A DNA stretch of 64,000 nucleotides from NCBI GenBank assembly GCA_029718625.1, contig CM056391.1:24678141-24742140 (forward strand), written 5' to 3'. The notes under the pieces were generated by a model, which was given only the letters and a program-made list of their open reading frames with translations, was not told where the DNA came from and made no database searches. Shown one piece after another: positions 44,618 to 57,740 of this stretch. This stretch comes from Synaphobranchus kaupii (taxonomy: Eukaryota > Chordata > Actinopteri > Anguilliformes > Synaphobranchidae). Each line of letters starts with the position of its first letter. Within the stretch, counting starts at the first letter, position 1. A program made the translations under genes and the position numbers.

Positions 44618-47600
44618 ATAGGAACCTATGGCAAGTGTCATGTACTATCTAACCCACTGTGATGTCATAAATCGGGTCTCAGAAGCCAGATAGCTGATGA
44701 TTGGCTCATAGATATGGAGCCATTGTTACTGGCCACCATCTTACCTGGGTATGGGTATAAAAATTGTGCCACTAAACTATGATGCATGTCACATCTACTG
44801 TATGGTTCTATATCTATGGTTTTGTGGCACACCAACAAAGCAACACAAAACATTTTGCGAAAATGAAACTGTTGATTAGATAGGCAAATACACAATGAAA
44901 CAACAGGGATATCGAATCTGCTGATTTGGACATCTCTCACTCTGTTTCTCTCGTGCGCACACATAAAAAGTAAACATGCAGAGTATTCAGTTTCCCTTAG
45001 TAATCATGTTAAACTCCTTGGTTATCATGCATGTCTGGGTTTCTGAATATCCTCTTATTTGGTAATCCTCTTACACCACTCTCTCACGTTCTACGGAGGC
45101 TCAAACTCTTCGGAGAAAACTATCTTCTGTGATCATGCAGAGTAGGCATATACAGTATGTGTAGGTGATTATTACATACTGCAGAGGTGCTCTAGGTGGA
45201 TATTCACATTCTGCATTATCTGTGGCAATAAAATGGCAGCAGAATACCGGCAGTGGTTCTTCTCACACAAAGGCAGTGACGTCGAATTGGTGCAGCTGGT
45301 GGTGTGTTGTGAGAGGGTCTGAAATTATGTCGTTTTGTTTAAAACATGGGAGCAAATAGCTTTCTCATCTGTGCTCTTTTCATCATTGCACTAACCAATG
45401 TTAACTTGCTGAATTGGAGGTTGGTACAGCAGAGAAGAGAACATGCTGAATTTCCTTCAGAGAGACAGAGAGAAAGATTGATGAAAGGAACGTGAGGTAA
45501 AATGTGCTAAAATTGTAGCACAGGAAAGACAGGTTCCCCCTGTCTCATTTTTTCCTCAGGATCCGGCTATTCTATTATAGCGCTGACCCGTGGTGAAGAG
45601 TTGTTCCCACAACCCTCTTCTTCTTCCCAGTCCCATGACCTGAAAGTGAAGTGTGCAAAGGATGTCAGGGACTTAAACACCACATTATTTTGTCTGTAGG
45701 GATGAGAACACCTTTGAAAGACTGTGAACTGACTGTTCAGACTGCCAAAACAACAGGGAGATTTGAGAACCTGCAGTGGAGGGCAAAGTAGCTCATTAAG
45801 GTTATTTTAAATACATGTCTCTGAGATGGTAAGAGGAGGCATACATAAGAACTAGTGGTGCTGTCAAAACCTGGAACTTGGGCAGCGTTGTGCTGTAGTC
45901 GTTAGGTTGCTGCACATTTTGAAGGATTAAGTCCAAGCGGAGACATTTCAACACATAAATCTACAGCACAATATTCTCAACAAGGGCTCATAGAACTAAA
46001 TCATTGAAAGCAATCTGTTGACTGTCACTACCAACGGAGTTGCACATCTTTATGCTACTCAATTCCCACAGACATCTAATGACTTGTTCATGGATTAGTT
46101 CAACTTCAGCCCAAGTACTGGCATGCAGAAGTCAGGATAAATGTAACAGGGAGAAGCAGTGCATGATTTGTCGAATCGCTTGGGCCTAGAATGCTTTGTG
46201 ACACACACTTGTGTGTTGCCTAATTCAGTTAACAGAGAAGAAAGAACCCCCCCCGGAAGAAACGCCTAATTATGGCGCTGTCTCCTCCATGAAAAACCTT
46301 CTCCCTTTCTAAGCGCAAGATTTTGTCTCACTCCAGGACATGCGCTAAAGTAGAAATGATTACCTCTGTCACAGAGTAAAGGGAAAGGGACACACCACAA
46401 AGCTCTTTGTCCTTTACCCTAACGGGCAAATTTAAGTTAGTGTTAGGCTTTTTTTTCTCTCCTGACTCAATGGTATGAGTTCTGCAGAAAGTTGCTCAGA
46501 AATGTTTTTTTTATTATTTATAGTTTTCCTTTTTCTCAGTGTTTCCATATAAATATAAATCCTTAAAGCCTTTCATCCAGCTATAGACCCTTGAACTGCA
46601 ACTCATGCAAATAAAATGCACCTTCTGTGAAACAGAGGTTATTATTATGAAATGCCTGTTGGTTTTTAATGTTTTCCACTCGGTTTTTGGTTTTGTTGGG
46701 ATCTACCATCATTGTATAAAACAGTATTACAGCTTGCCTTCCTTGGTTACACTGAGGCTGTATAAATCTGAAAAAACTGTGCATGATGAGCAGAATCTCA
46801 TGTTTTCATGGAGTGAAGTGCCTTTCTCAAAGACACTGTGTACATGACGTACGTAGATGCATTCAATGATGTTGTATTGAACTGAAGGTAGATAGATGAT
46901 AACATAATGATGAAATGAGTAGCATTGTTTCTTTCAGTTACAGATACAGAGTTACAGAGTGTTTTTGTATATGAAACAATGCAGTGCTCCTTCCCAGTCC
47001 AAATAAACCATCCGAGTAGCATCTGTCCCCGTTTCTCAATTTTACACTACCAGTGTGTGCCGTTAACTTAATTTAAATTAGTTTTAAAACAGTGGCTGGC
47101 AATCCTAAGGCCAGTGAATGTGATTAAGTAAATAACCGAAAGGTTACCCATTAAACTCGTAAAAGCCCTGTGGTGGCTAATGTAACCAGCAGCATGAGGA
47201 TTTTAAAATTGGGGGCAGAAGCTTAAACTTTGAATACGCTGGCCTTGGTTACACATTTTCCTAAGGGTTGGGGTTGGTCTTTAGGGCTTGAATGAAGCTC
47301 AGAAATGATTTCACACACACGCACACGCACGCATCTTTTTGTCTTCAAACACACCTACCACACTATTAGGTTACCGGAACCTTACATCATCATCAACTGT
47401 CAAGGAGCCCCATCCTTACCTTTTATTTTAAGAGAATTATCTTTCAATTTCTTTTCAATCAATGGAACAAATGCTTTTATGAAGCCTATTGTAAGAATAA
47501 GGTGTTTTGCGGAAGATAACTATTACAATCTGCCTTTTCAGAGCAAAATATATGTCACACTGTAAACACTATATTTTTTTGTGAAGGTTAAAACATAGAT

Positions 47601-48626
47601 TATTCTGTGCAACAAGGCCTTGGAATGTTCATACTGATGAGTAATACTTGATCCCCAGGAAGACATGTATTCAGTCAGTGATTATTCTTATCTATAAAAA
47701 TTAAGACCATGTGACTTATGGTTCAAATTAACCAATGCACTTGAGACAAAAAAAATGAGATGCATGACCATTGTGCATTTTGCTAAAGTAATCAGACAGT
47801 CCAAAATATTGATTGTAAGTGTTGATTATCTCTTTTTTTTTCCAATGCACTCCAAGCAAATGGATTGTTACAGAATATCTTGTCCTGGATCAGAATATGA
47901 AGTTACGCTTTTGTTCGATAAGCTGTTTGGTAAATGGGTTTAACTTAGTTAGACCAATTTGCAAGCTCAATCCTCATAAAATGGAACTCAAAATACACTC
48001 TGCTATGAAGTGAAAATAACACAGCTGAGTGCAAATGTGTTATCGACCAGTTGTATCGATGAAGCTTCAAGTGCTCCAGAGACACTCTAAACTGTTTCCT
48101 CACAGAGGAGAGGCCATCCACCATGGTCCCAAAAAAAGTCTCTATAAAGAACCTTTGGCTGAACACCCACTTGTCACTGTTTTGTGTTTTCAAAAAAAGA
48201 AGAAAAAGTTAAATTAGTCCTCTACCAAACTGCTTGAACATGGAGCTTTGAGAAACAAAATGGTGTTAAAAATAAAATCATTCTTTTTGATGGCTTTTTT
48301 GTTGTTGTTGTATTACCACCACTGAGGTGGGTTTAAAATGTCCAGTGTATGTTTAGGCTTAAACTGGGCCTGCACTCTAAATTGAAAGTCACAGCTTGTA
48401 TAACCCATCATCTGAACCCTGCAATTGGAGTTGTTGACCCTCCGAATAGGGAATAGAATGTCCATAGTCATTGTACAGAAAGGGGGCCAAGTAATGAGGC
48501 AAAGTGAAAGTCTTGAGGAAGATTTTCTTTATTTCCTTTTTCTTCGGCATCTTTCTTAATCGCATCTCAATGTGTACATTTCTGAAACTATTCCACCATT
48601 TTACAGACAGAAACCTGATCCCTGCA

Positions 48627-48686
48627 CCCATAAGGTTTTTTTTTTTTTTTTTAAATAATCACACCCATAAGGTTTTTTTTTAATAA
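48627..48686. repeat. Tandemly duplicated poly-T unit
   Basis: acccataaggt followed by a T-run and aataatca occurs twice in a row (48627-48660 and 48662-48689). The T-run is about 21 long in the first copy and 9 in the second. Confidence 0.85.
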
Positions 48687-50196
48687 TCATAATTATAAAT
48701 AACAAAAACGTATGTTTTAATTGAGAAGTTTGGCTTGGTCAAAAGTCGTTAAAGACAGGAAATTCAAATGAGCGTCATCAAGCCAAACTTGAGCTCTCCA
48801 CTATCAGGGATTTCCAGTAGTCTGTACTGTTCTGTAACTACGTTGGTCTACTGTATTTCAAACAACATGTACTCATCACTGGGTAGATTGGTTCAAAGCT
48901 TAGCTATTTGCATCATATAACTAAGCTAATGTTTTATTGGCTAAAAATGTCACCATAAGTTATCTTAAAACCATCACTCTTCAACTGTGTTGTGTTAGTA
49001 GGATTTAGTCTAATGTTACATCTCTGCCGAAACTATATTCAGCAAAATATTTGGCTATTTTATAGATGAACTCACGTAACATTAGCATTAATTGTCCTGC
49101 ATTGCTTTGGGTAGACATCCTGCCTTGCATTATCTATCCAGAGTGGTCATGTCCAGATTCAAAACGAACATTTTCCGTAATGTTACAGGAGACTTTATGT
49201 GTGAATGGGGAAAACCACTACCTAACACTTGTAATTGACACCTCTACTTCTATGGGTTCCATGTGTGACAGGGGCTAATGTTACTAGCATTAACAGCCAT
49301 TATTATTATTATTATAATTATTGACTAGCTAGTAGCATGTAGCTTCATTGACATTACTGATAATATTGTGAAAAGGAGTTATGTTAGTAGCTAACATAAC
49401 AGTTTGTTTGCTAGCTTTATTCTCGCAATAGCTTTGTCACTAGCTAGCTAACATTAAGTTGTGTGGAATTGCTGATCACTGACATGGCAAACTGTCTTTT
49501 AAGTAAAATATCCACTTTGCCCTCTCAAGTTGATTTCTTGTGAACTTTTAGGTTAAAAATAGGTAAGTTAGTACGGCCGGTTTTGGTGCTGTGGAAGTTT
49601 AGAGCATCAGCGACAGAGCGAGTATAATTTGACTTGGAAGAAATCTTGCATGCACAAGACTGTTGTTCAACGTTTGTTCGACTGTTCAATTAGCATTATG
49701 TGGCCACCCAAGGTGTGGCCCGATGTTAAGTCAATGGCCAATTAATTTTCGGTCTCATAGAATTATAAAGGTTTATTTAAAAACTATACAATAAGCAGAA
49801 ATGTAACCCATCAAAACAATTAGTGTGATGCCCAACATATTGCTATGTCTACTTTAGCAATTAGTTGTAGAATTTGAGCTAGGTTGTTGGAAAAAAGTCT
49901 TAATCTTAATGCTAATTTTTAAATCTACTTAATACATGAAAACGGCTGAACAGATCTTTCCCATATTTGTTTTATGGTGAGATATTGATGAGATGAGTTG
50001 ATCTACCAAGTGGGTTGGTAATTGGTACTAAAACAGCTGAGATATTGACAGCCGACATTTGGATTTTAACAGGTAAATTGCAACCAAAACCAAACTTAGG
50101 AGGACGTGGTAGTGTTTTTTATGGACAGATGAGTAATGTCTTAAAATGAACTTCAGGTTTTATGAGCATATATACAACTCTGGAACTACGTTCCTG

Positions 50197-50230
50197 TATG
50201 TGTGTGCGTGTGTGCGTGCGTGCGTGTGCA
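50197..50230. repeat. (GT)n/(GTGC)n microsatellite
   Basis: Short GT repeat with gcgt interruptions. Confidence 0.85.
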
Positions 50231-50578
50231 TATTTCTGTGTAATATACCTTGAAGTAACTTGAGTCAATTCGGCTTTTACTTGCATCATAAATAAGCCAT
50301 GATCCAAAGGGCCTTGCCACTCACATTGCCTGCTGATTGGAACCCTGCACTCTGCACAAGTCTCCCTTCTTTTACTGCATCGACCGCAGTTAGCAGGCTC
50401 TTCACCCCACATTTCTCCACCTGTCCATCACTTCACTTTTTCACACACTGATCTCTGAACAAACCCATAACCTGGGGAATGACTGCAATGGAATCACATG
50501 GTTTAAAGTAACCCAGCATGATACATACTGCATGACATATCGAGTTGGTATATGAATGTCTTTTGCTATGATCTTTAA

Positions 50579-50988
50579 AGGTTGTATCAGCGATTTTGGG
50601 TGGAAACATAAATGATCACATTCATCTGATTTTTCCTCACGATCCGCTAGCTGCCCGCCCCATAAGCAGGCCGTCAAAAAACCGTGTCTCTGTAGGCAGC
50701 CTATGCTCCGAGATCGTACACAAAAACAAATGGTACTACCAACCACTCAAAACCAAAATAAACAGTATTCCAACCAATCACAATGATCTGCACAAACGCT
50801 AATACTCTTATCTCGCTGAAATCTTGACGGATTTACAAACGGTTTGGTTTCTTACAAACGTTATTAACGTGGTTATAATTCTGGATGCTTGAACACTATT
50901 TTTTAAAACATAACATAATTATTCATAAGTATGTTTGTTTGGGATTTCGCTTCAGAAGTGACGTCACCCAAAATCGCTGATACAACCT
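50579..50988. mobile_element. TTAA-flanked Kolobok-type MITE
   Basis: 410 bp between TTAA sites (50575-50578 and 50989-50992). The 24-bp ends are perfect inverted copies: aggttgtatcagcgattttg then ggtg. AGG ends and TTAA targets match the larger element at 12574-13911, though the end sequences differ beyond the first bases, so it is another family of the same superfamily. Non-coding. Confidence 0.88.
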
Positions 50989-50992
50989 TTAA

Positions 50993-51566
50993 TGAGTTCT
51001 CCAGGCTACTTGTGAGAGTTGATGCGATTCGTTCATATGAAAGTGGCTACAGAGCAAGCATGAAAAGTTTATTTATTCAAACTAATTTTTCAGATTCACT
51101 GGCTTGGAGACATGATATGCTGTGTCTCATGATCAGACAGAGAGCAATAATGTATTTTTCCTAAGGAAGTAAGAAGCACGCCTCCCCTTTTCAACAGCTA
51201 TAGAAAGGAGCCATTCCAAGTTTATTGAGATATGCTGTCAGGTTGAGTCACAGGGGGGATCTGTTGCAGTTTGTCTAGTTGAAGCCATTTGGACAGAGCT
51301 TGCAGCCAGCCAGCCCCTATATTGACCTGTCTTCCACAGATAGAATATTTTATGAACTGGGCAGTAGATGGAGCAGACTCTGGTCATAAAGTATAGTTCA
51401 GAATCTGAAATTTGCAGTCACTGTTGTAAGCAATCTTTGCTAGGGTAGTTTGGTGGTTGATCCAGTTAAGGTACTCTTTGTCAAGTGAATGGCCCCTTAG
51501 CCTAGTATAAAATTATTTTGTAAAGTCAATTTATGCGTTATGCAGTTGTTTCAATATACAGACATA
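50993..51566. other. Unassigned interval
   Basis: Nothing recognised. Confidence 0.45.
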
Positions 51567-51958
51567 CAGTGTCTTAGTCAGGTGTTGGGCCACCACGTGC
51601 TGCCAGAACAGCTTCAATGCACCTTGGCATAGATTCTACCTCTAATCTAGCATGGATATTAGTCTCTGGAATTCTACTGTCTCGAAACTCGGAACTTGCT
51701 AACATGTCAGTCCAAAATATCCCATAGGTGTTCAATTGGGTTGAGAACTGGTGATTGCAAAGGAAATAGCATATGATTCTCATAATTTTCATACTCATCA
51801 AACCATTCAGTGACCCCTCTTGCCTCGGGGGCATTGTCATCCTGGAAGAGACCACTCCCATCAGGATAGAAATGTTTCATCATAGGATAAAGGTGATTAC
51901 TCAGAAGAACTTGCATTGGTTTGCAGTGACCCTTCCCTCTAAGGGGACGAATACCATT
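51567..51958 (-). mobile_element. Tc1-like fragment, family B (copy 2)
   Basis: TA (51565-51566) precedes cagtgtcttagtcaggtg. The minus strand reads SMPRCIEAVLAARGGPTPD, the C-terminus of this transposase, and further in [17 protein letters not shown] (catalytic Glu in PIEHLW) and DGSGLFQDDNAP (second Asp), in two frames. The right end is cut after aaggggacga. A non-functional fragment. Confidence 0.88.
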
Positions 51959-52780
51959 TTTTCATCCTCCATGAACATTTTGGTGTTAAGCCCTATCTGG
52001 ACACAGGGTTTTTACAGGGGAAGGACAAGTAAAGCAGTCTCTGATGGGGACATCAGAGACTGGGGGGATGTGAGTCATTTCAGTCCCGATTTCATGGATG
52101 GCACATGAAACTTAACGCAATCAAAAATATTCATCTTGCAACCCAAAGATCCAATATAATTTTGGGCTATGCAACGTTAGCTAGACTAGCTAGATTGCTA
52201 CTTTGTTAGCATTTAGCCAGTTATTTTAGGTGAAATAAATAATGTTTGTCAATGTTAAGACATGTAAATAACTAAATTACAAAAATAGATTAAGCTTCAG
52301 AAGTCACTTTATGAATTTTGTTCATATATGTAAATTACAGTAAATTACCTTCTCCTCATTGTATTTATTGTCAACTCAAGAGATTGACAGACTATCAGTC
52401 ACCTCACAGACCAAAGGCTCCGGCCTCAGGAAAAGATGTGTTTGTATTAAGACACATGCAGAAAGGTGCGTGATGTTCGTTCCTCCCAACAAGTGCAGCG
52501 TAACTGCATAAGTCAATGTCCTGGTTGAAAAGCAGGGATACCCAAAAAGCTTGCATCATCGGTAGGCTGTGCAGTGATGTGAACAGTGCAGAATGCTTGA
52601 AGTCTGCTGTGCTTTTATCGTCTTCCTTCATCTTAAAGTATGTCCAAATCACTGCCATTTCTTCCCTCTGTTTTCTTTTATTTTTTGGCTTTAACTTGAT
52701 GCTACGTAATATTGTTAGCATTGGCTAATTTTTATGAGTATGAGTACATTAGCACAGTATCGAACCTGATACCGTTATCG

Positions 52781-52784
<4 letters not shown>
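51959..52784. other. Unassigned interval
   Basis: No gene or repeat recognised. Confidence 0.45.

Positions 52785-52816
<32 letters not shown>
52785..52816. repeat. (AT)n microsatellite
   Basis: Sixteen AT units. Confidence 0.97.
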
Positions 52817-52820
<4 letters not shown>

Positions 52821-55377
52821 TCCAGTCTTCAATGAAACATTCAGTGATGTCACTTCTGGGAGAATTAGTACTGCATGACTGCACCCCAACAGTTTGACAC
52901 TGGAGATGGAGCCTCTTATTTCCCTGAAATAGTTTCCAGTGCTATAATGAACTTTATATCCCCAAGCATTCCACAAAAAATCTTACCAAGTGGTAAAAGC
53001 TGTCAGACTCTATTATTTCTTCAAAATGGGCTTAAGAAATTATAGGATTATAATGTGACTACACCAGAGACTAAGAGTCTCAAATTTCTGTGTTGGTCCT
53101 GGTCACCTGGGGTAAATGGGTCATCACTGGCACTGGAATGTTCCCAGGAGCCCCTGCTGTGTCCTTCAGACCTAGCTTTTCCCACCTCTGATGTCCTCTG
53201 ACACTCATACACCCTGTTCACATTCACAGACCGATTAAAAAAGCCGCTCAGTGTGAGACAGACGACAGGAGTGTGTGTGAAAGCAAAATAAATTAGCATA
53301 TGGCTCATCCACGTTTCTTTGAGAAAAGCCTGAGCTGGTGGCCTCATGTTTCTTGCTAGCGGTATCTTGAAAGGCCTGATGGGGCTATCATTACGTCAAG
53401 CAGGCTTGAGCATCTACAACCCCTACTTGAGGATTTGAAACACCTTTGAAAGTTTACCCCCAACTTGCATCAGCTTTTTCTCGGCAGCCATTTGTCTTTT
53501 TTTGAATGTGCTTTTCTCCTGAGTGTTCTAGAAGACGCCCCCTAACACTCCATAAGGAAAAGCAAGATTTCCTTTCGTCGATATCAGCATTTGTTTACTT
53601 CCTCACCCAGAAGCAACAGAGGAAACATTCTCTGCCATGATTGCATCCGTAGGTCATTTTTGTAACTGCATAAATTGGAACTGTTGCAAACCTGGTTGAT
53701 AACCGGGTTGACTGTCAGCTACATTTTATTTCTCCTCATTTGAGTGTTGCTTTCTGAGTCACTGGTTTTTTCTCACACGCGTTGTCCTCAAGAGTGACGC
53801 AGGCGTTGCCCTGGTCCCTCGTGTTAAAGATACACTGCGACGGAGAGACGTTAATGACCTCTTGACAGGATTAATCTAAATTCCTCAGAGCCATCTCGAG
53901 CTAGAGGGAATGGGTAAGTGGCTAAAGCAGTGTGAGAACCGTAAGCAGCATGCTCGTGCATCTCGGAAGGGGCCTTCTCAAAACAGCACAGGTGTGCATC
54001 ATGCAAGTTATGATCCCAGAACAGCACAGTGGATGGCTTCCTCTCGTTCCCAGAGCTCCCTGCACACCACAGGCCTCACGGAAATTAAATCCCCCCCCGA
54101 CTGTGAGGATCCGATACTCGTACGTACTGCTGCTGCTTTTCCCAAAGGCTCGACTTACCCATAAAATGCTTCCAGTCAGCTGTTCAGTGACAGAAGAAAT
54201 GTAGGAGGATGTATATTCTGGCTGCTGTTACTGGATCAATAACCAATATCAAAAACCACTTGTTGTTGCAAGGCCCCGTGTACCAATAACCAGAGCGAAC
54301 TGGGGAGGTAGAGGAGGGGGGGTTCATGAACTAGACTTTGCGTTCCAGGTATGCCATGCCACAGTGTTCATAACTCAGCTCTGGAATGTTTACAGTATTA
54401 TATCAGTGTCTCTCTCAAAATGCCTGGAGGGGTATGTGGAAAGAACAGGTGCCATGGAAACCCAGGACACACAAACCTTGCCGTCCTTTGTTTGTGAAAG
54501 GATATCTTGTTTCATTGGGACTGCATTGCTTTTTTCCGCAAGTTTACATTTCCCTGGGATTTGCAGGAGCAGGGAAAACAGAATGACCTCTAACATGAAA
54601 TGCAGGGGTGTTAATCCTCTGTGTATCTGGGGAGACAGCTCACATTGGTTTACCCTAGCCTGTGATTTGCACCTCGGTACCAGGGCCTCGGTCAGAGCTC
54701 TGGCCTGCGCAGCTGAGATGGGTGCCTTTCGTTAGGCCCTGACTGCTCTTTCATTTTACTCCTGTAAAACACAGGTGGCATTGTGGGACACAGTAATAAG
54801 ATCACACTGTTCAGCTCACTTTGTGTTTTGGAGCTACTCCAGTTTCTCTGAGACAAAGCAATATTTTGTGTGCAGGATTAAACCCAGCAATGGCAAGGTT
54901 TTCAGATGATTTTCACGCAAAGGCTCTCGAAAATGTCCTTAAGTCCGCTTTATCGCTTTCATTTCTGTTTTCGCACTGTGCTTTACATTTCTAATTTATT
55001 TTCAAATGGACTCATTTATATTAGCGGTCTTGTTTGCATATCTAAGTAGCCAAATTCATTACACTTACCAATAAACAATTGTGGGCTTTTTTCAGTCCTT
55101 TATTCTTATTCATATGCAACATGTAACACTGGATTTAAACTTTACGGTTTATATTTCTTGCCCCAACCCCCCCCCCATTAATTAAAATGCACATTCCCTG
55201 TTAATCATCTCTGGAGGAGGTCACATTGTAGCACGGCAAAGTAAACCAGACTCTGGTCTGACCTTGCAGCAGGCTCCATAGCCAGGTCACATTCTTTCCC
55301 GAGACCTGCTCTCAAAGTTCGGCTCCTGTCTTTTGTCATGGATGGATAATCATTTGCAAGATTGCACCCTTACTCCG
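52817..55377. other. Unassigned interval
   Basis: About 2.5 kb of mixed composition without coding motifs or named repeats. Confidence 0.45.
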
Positions 55378-55403
55378 CCCCCCCCCCCCCCCCCCCCCCC
55401 CCC
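55378..55403. repeat. 26-C homopolymer
   Basis: An uninterrupted C run, followed by C-rich cacacctccccccaccc. Confidence 0.97.
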
Positions 55404-55846
55404 ACACCTCCCCCCACCCACCATCTGCCTATAGCTGGAAGACATGAAGTAGAATGTACAAGTAACAGAGGGGGGAGAGGAGAAAGGAGGGGGAAGAAAA
55501 CAGTGAAATTGGAGTCACTGAAGGGGGTGTGTGCACTGAGCCGTTGTGTTTACTGAGAGGGAGTTGGAAGTTTCTTGTCATTCGGGGGAAAGTCACTGGA
55601 GGACAGCAGTGGAGGAACCTTTAAAGCTAAAGGGTTGCGCAGGGGGGGAAAGTTATTTTACCGAAGAACGGATTTGGGGAATGGAAATGAGAGGAGAGCG
55701 GAGAGGGAAACTGGGCTGATTTTGTGACCGCGTAAGACGATTCTGTCGCCAAACGTGGCCAAACAAGCGCTTGAAGTCGACCTGCAGCTGTACACGCAGG
55801 AGAGGAGGGAAGCAGGAAATGAACAGGTAGGGCAGACAAATTATCC

Positions 55847-55865
55847 GGGGGGGGGGGGGGGGGGG
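55847..55865. repeat. 19-G homopolymer
   Basis: An uninterrupted G run about 440 bp downstream of the C run, at the end of a purine-rich, GC-richer stretch (55440-55840). Confidence 0.97.
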
Positions 55866-57596
55866 TACTCTTATCTGTCTGGACATCTATAAACCAGAGC
55901 TTATAGGGTTTTCTGTTGGTTGTTAGCCCTTCACCTTTAGTACACATGTCACAGATGGTGGTGGTGAATTTACCACATCAGGACATAAAACATCACACTT
56001 TTTCTCTGAACTCCATTTGTGGTTGTTTTAGCTCATTCATTTTCTTTTTCACCAGACTCTTGTCAATTGCATTGTCTCTGGCTTTGTTGTTTGGTAGTAG
56101 TTTGTGCTGTGTACGTGTGACCTCGGTCCCTCTGTGTTTAGGGCAGCCGAAGTAAATGCACAAAGAGTTATTCAGTCCCGCATTGAAACAAGGTGTTCGT
56201 GCGTTAACAGAGGTGAGAGCCGTGTACTGTGACCAAAGCAGTGTTTTTGCAGCATCAATTATCCCTGGCTTGTTCAGCTTCTCCCCGTATTACAAATGAT
56301 ACGCCATCCAAGAGCAAAAATACAGCATCGATTTATTTTTTGTGCTGTAAGGGTGCAGTTAAGGTTGTTGACACAGTTCCCAATGGATAGGCACTGTAGA
56401 ACCTTTGAACTTGATTTTTTTTGAAACGCTGAATGGGCCCCGTACTGCTGCCGCTCCTACATGGAACTGAAAGCTAAGACACAAGAAAAAGCAAACAGCT
56501 CTTCCCTATCCTGCAGTTTATATTTTGGCATCAAGCGACTCTTGGGGCTCTTGGGGCTTTAGATGATCACGGAGCTGTGAGATCAAAAATAACCCAGGCG
56601 ATAATTAGACAAGCATGCCGAAGACAAAAACCTGCACTGCTTGAGCAAGTTCTAGCTTTTTTCCCCCCAAGCACTTAAGAGATGTAATTCCTCAGAAAGA
56701 TTTGTTCCTGTGATTGTGCTTTGAAATCAGTCTTGTTGGAGCCTTCCTTTGAATAGAGTTCCTGTCAGATCTTACCTCATTTGACAGGAATTTGTGGGTT
56801 TCTAAGTGGGTTATAAGGGACACAGTATGACTATGAGAGTGTACCTATATGGGTGTACCTATATCAGCACTGACAGGGACCCAATATATATATTTGGAAC
56901 TAAAATTTTACAGTTCCAAAAAAGTCTCAAAAAAATTTGAACCTGTAATTATACGTGTGCGATGAATGAATTAGGCAAACTATTGATCATATGTAACAGC
57001 ACAGCCCCTTTAAATAGTTAAAATGAACCAACAAGACAATACAAATGTAGATTATTAAATACTGTGCTGAAGCAATTCTCTGTGTATTATCTTTTTTCCC
57101 TGAAAAATAAAGCGGCAACTATGTCATCATACTTTCAGGGATGTCTGCAGAAGGACAAAGTCCCATTGGGGTAGGGTGGGCTTAAGTCAGACAGGCTACC
57201 TAGAGTTACAACTTCATTACTGCCCCCTAGCAAACAACTAAGGCACCTGCAGGTTACTGCCCATCAGGTCAATGATTCACTTTTCCAAGGAATGGTGCCA
57301 GCTCTCTTGGAGAACACTACGTGGCTACTCATGTGGAAAATTGCCACTGGTTCACAAGCACGTGTATCAGTTCAACTGCAGTGCTCCATGTATGGACGCC
57401 ATTGGCATAGCACAGACTCAAGATGAATATTTTTGGTAAAGAAGCAAACACCATGCCACTAAACAACATAGAAAGTAATTAACATAAATAGCCTTAATAG
57501 ATTTGTTTACCTTAAAGCAGAGTAGTTTCTTGTTGCAGAATCTGTGTGTGTTGGCACCAGTTGTGATCTGTAGCCAGTCAATAACCGTTTGCAACG
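55866..57596. other. Unassigned interval
   Basis: No gene or repeat recognised. Confidence 0.45.
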
Positions 57597-57740
57597 TCCA
57601 TCCATCTATCCATTGATTACCTATACCTGTATGCCCAAGTCAGGGTTGTGTGGGGCTGGAACCTATCCCAGAGTGCATTGGGCTCAAGGCAGGAACTACA
57701 GGGTGCCAGTCCAGGGCACCGGTCCATCGCAGGGTACTTA
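57597..57740. repeat. Dispersed repeat, CCAT-type tail (LINE 3' end-like)
   Basis: Starts with tccatccatctatccat, then gtcagggttgtgtggggctg, gaacctatcccag, ggtgccagtccagg and ggtccatcgcagggta. This order is common at the ends of a LINE/SINE group in fish genomes. Class assignment is tentative. Confidence 0.65.

Larger units (their letters stand above)
42612..44819. mobile_element. Foldback DNA element with a nested hAT insertion
   Basis: Ends ccatagatatagaaccata and its mirror tatggttctatatctatgg, flanked by near-identical 8-mers ttttgtag (42604-42611) and ttttgtgg (44820-44827). Inner arms are much longer: 42715-43150 pairs with about 43290-43745, including ataggtttctat and a shared block agcgggtgggggagagatgg (42809-42828). 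The right arm is split by the hAT element at 43750-44617. Without that insertion the element is about 1.33 kb and nearly all inverted repeat. An 8-bp duplication suggests hAT- or P-type mobilisation. No coding sequence of its own. Confidence 0.85.
44828..50578. other. Unassigned AT-rich interval
   Basis: About 5.7 kb without recognised genes or elements. It contains minor CA (about 47311-47330) and ATT (49300-49322) repeats, a duplicated T-run unit (48627-48686) and a GT run (50197-50230). Short open frames lack protein motifs. Confidence 0.45.

Noticed and set aside
54364..54735. 123-codon frame
   Set aside because: No domain or similarity recognised and no splice context; left as background.
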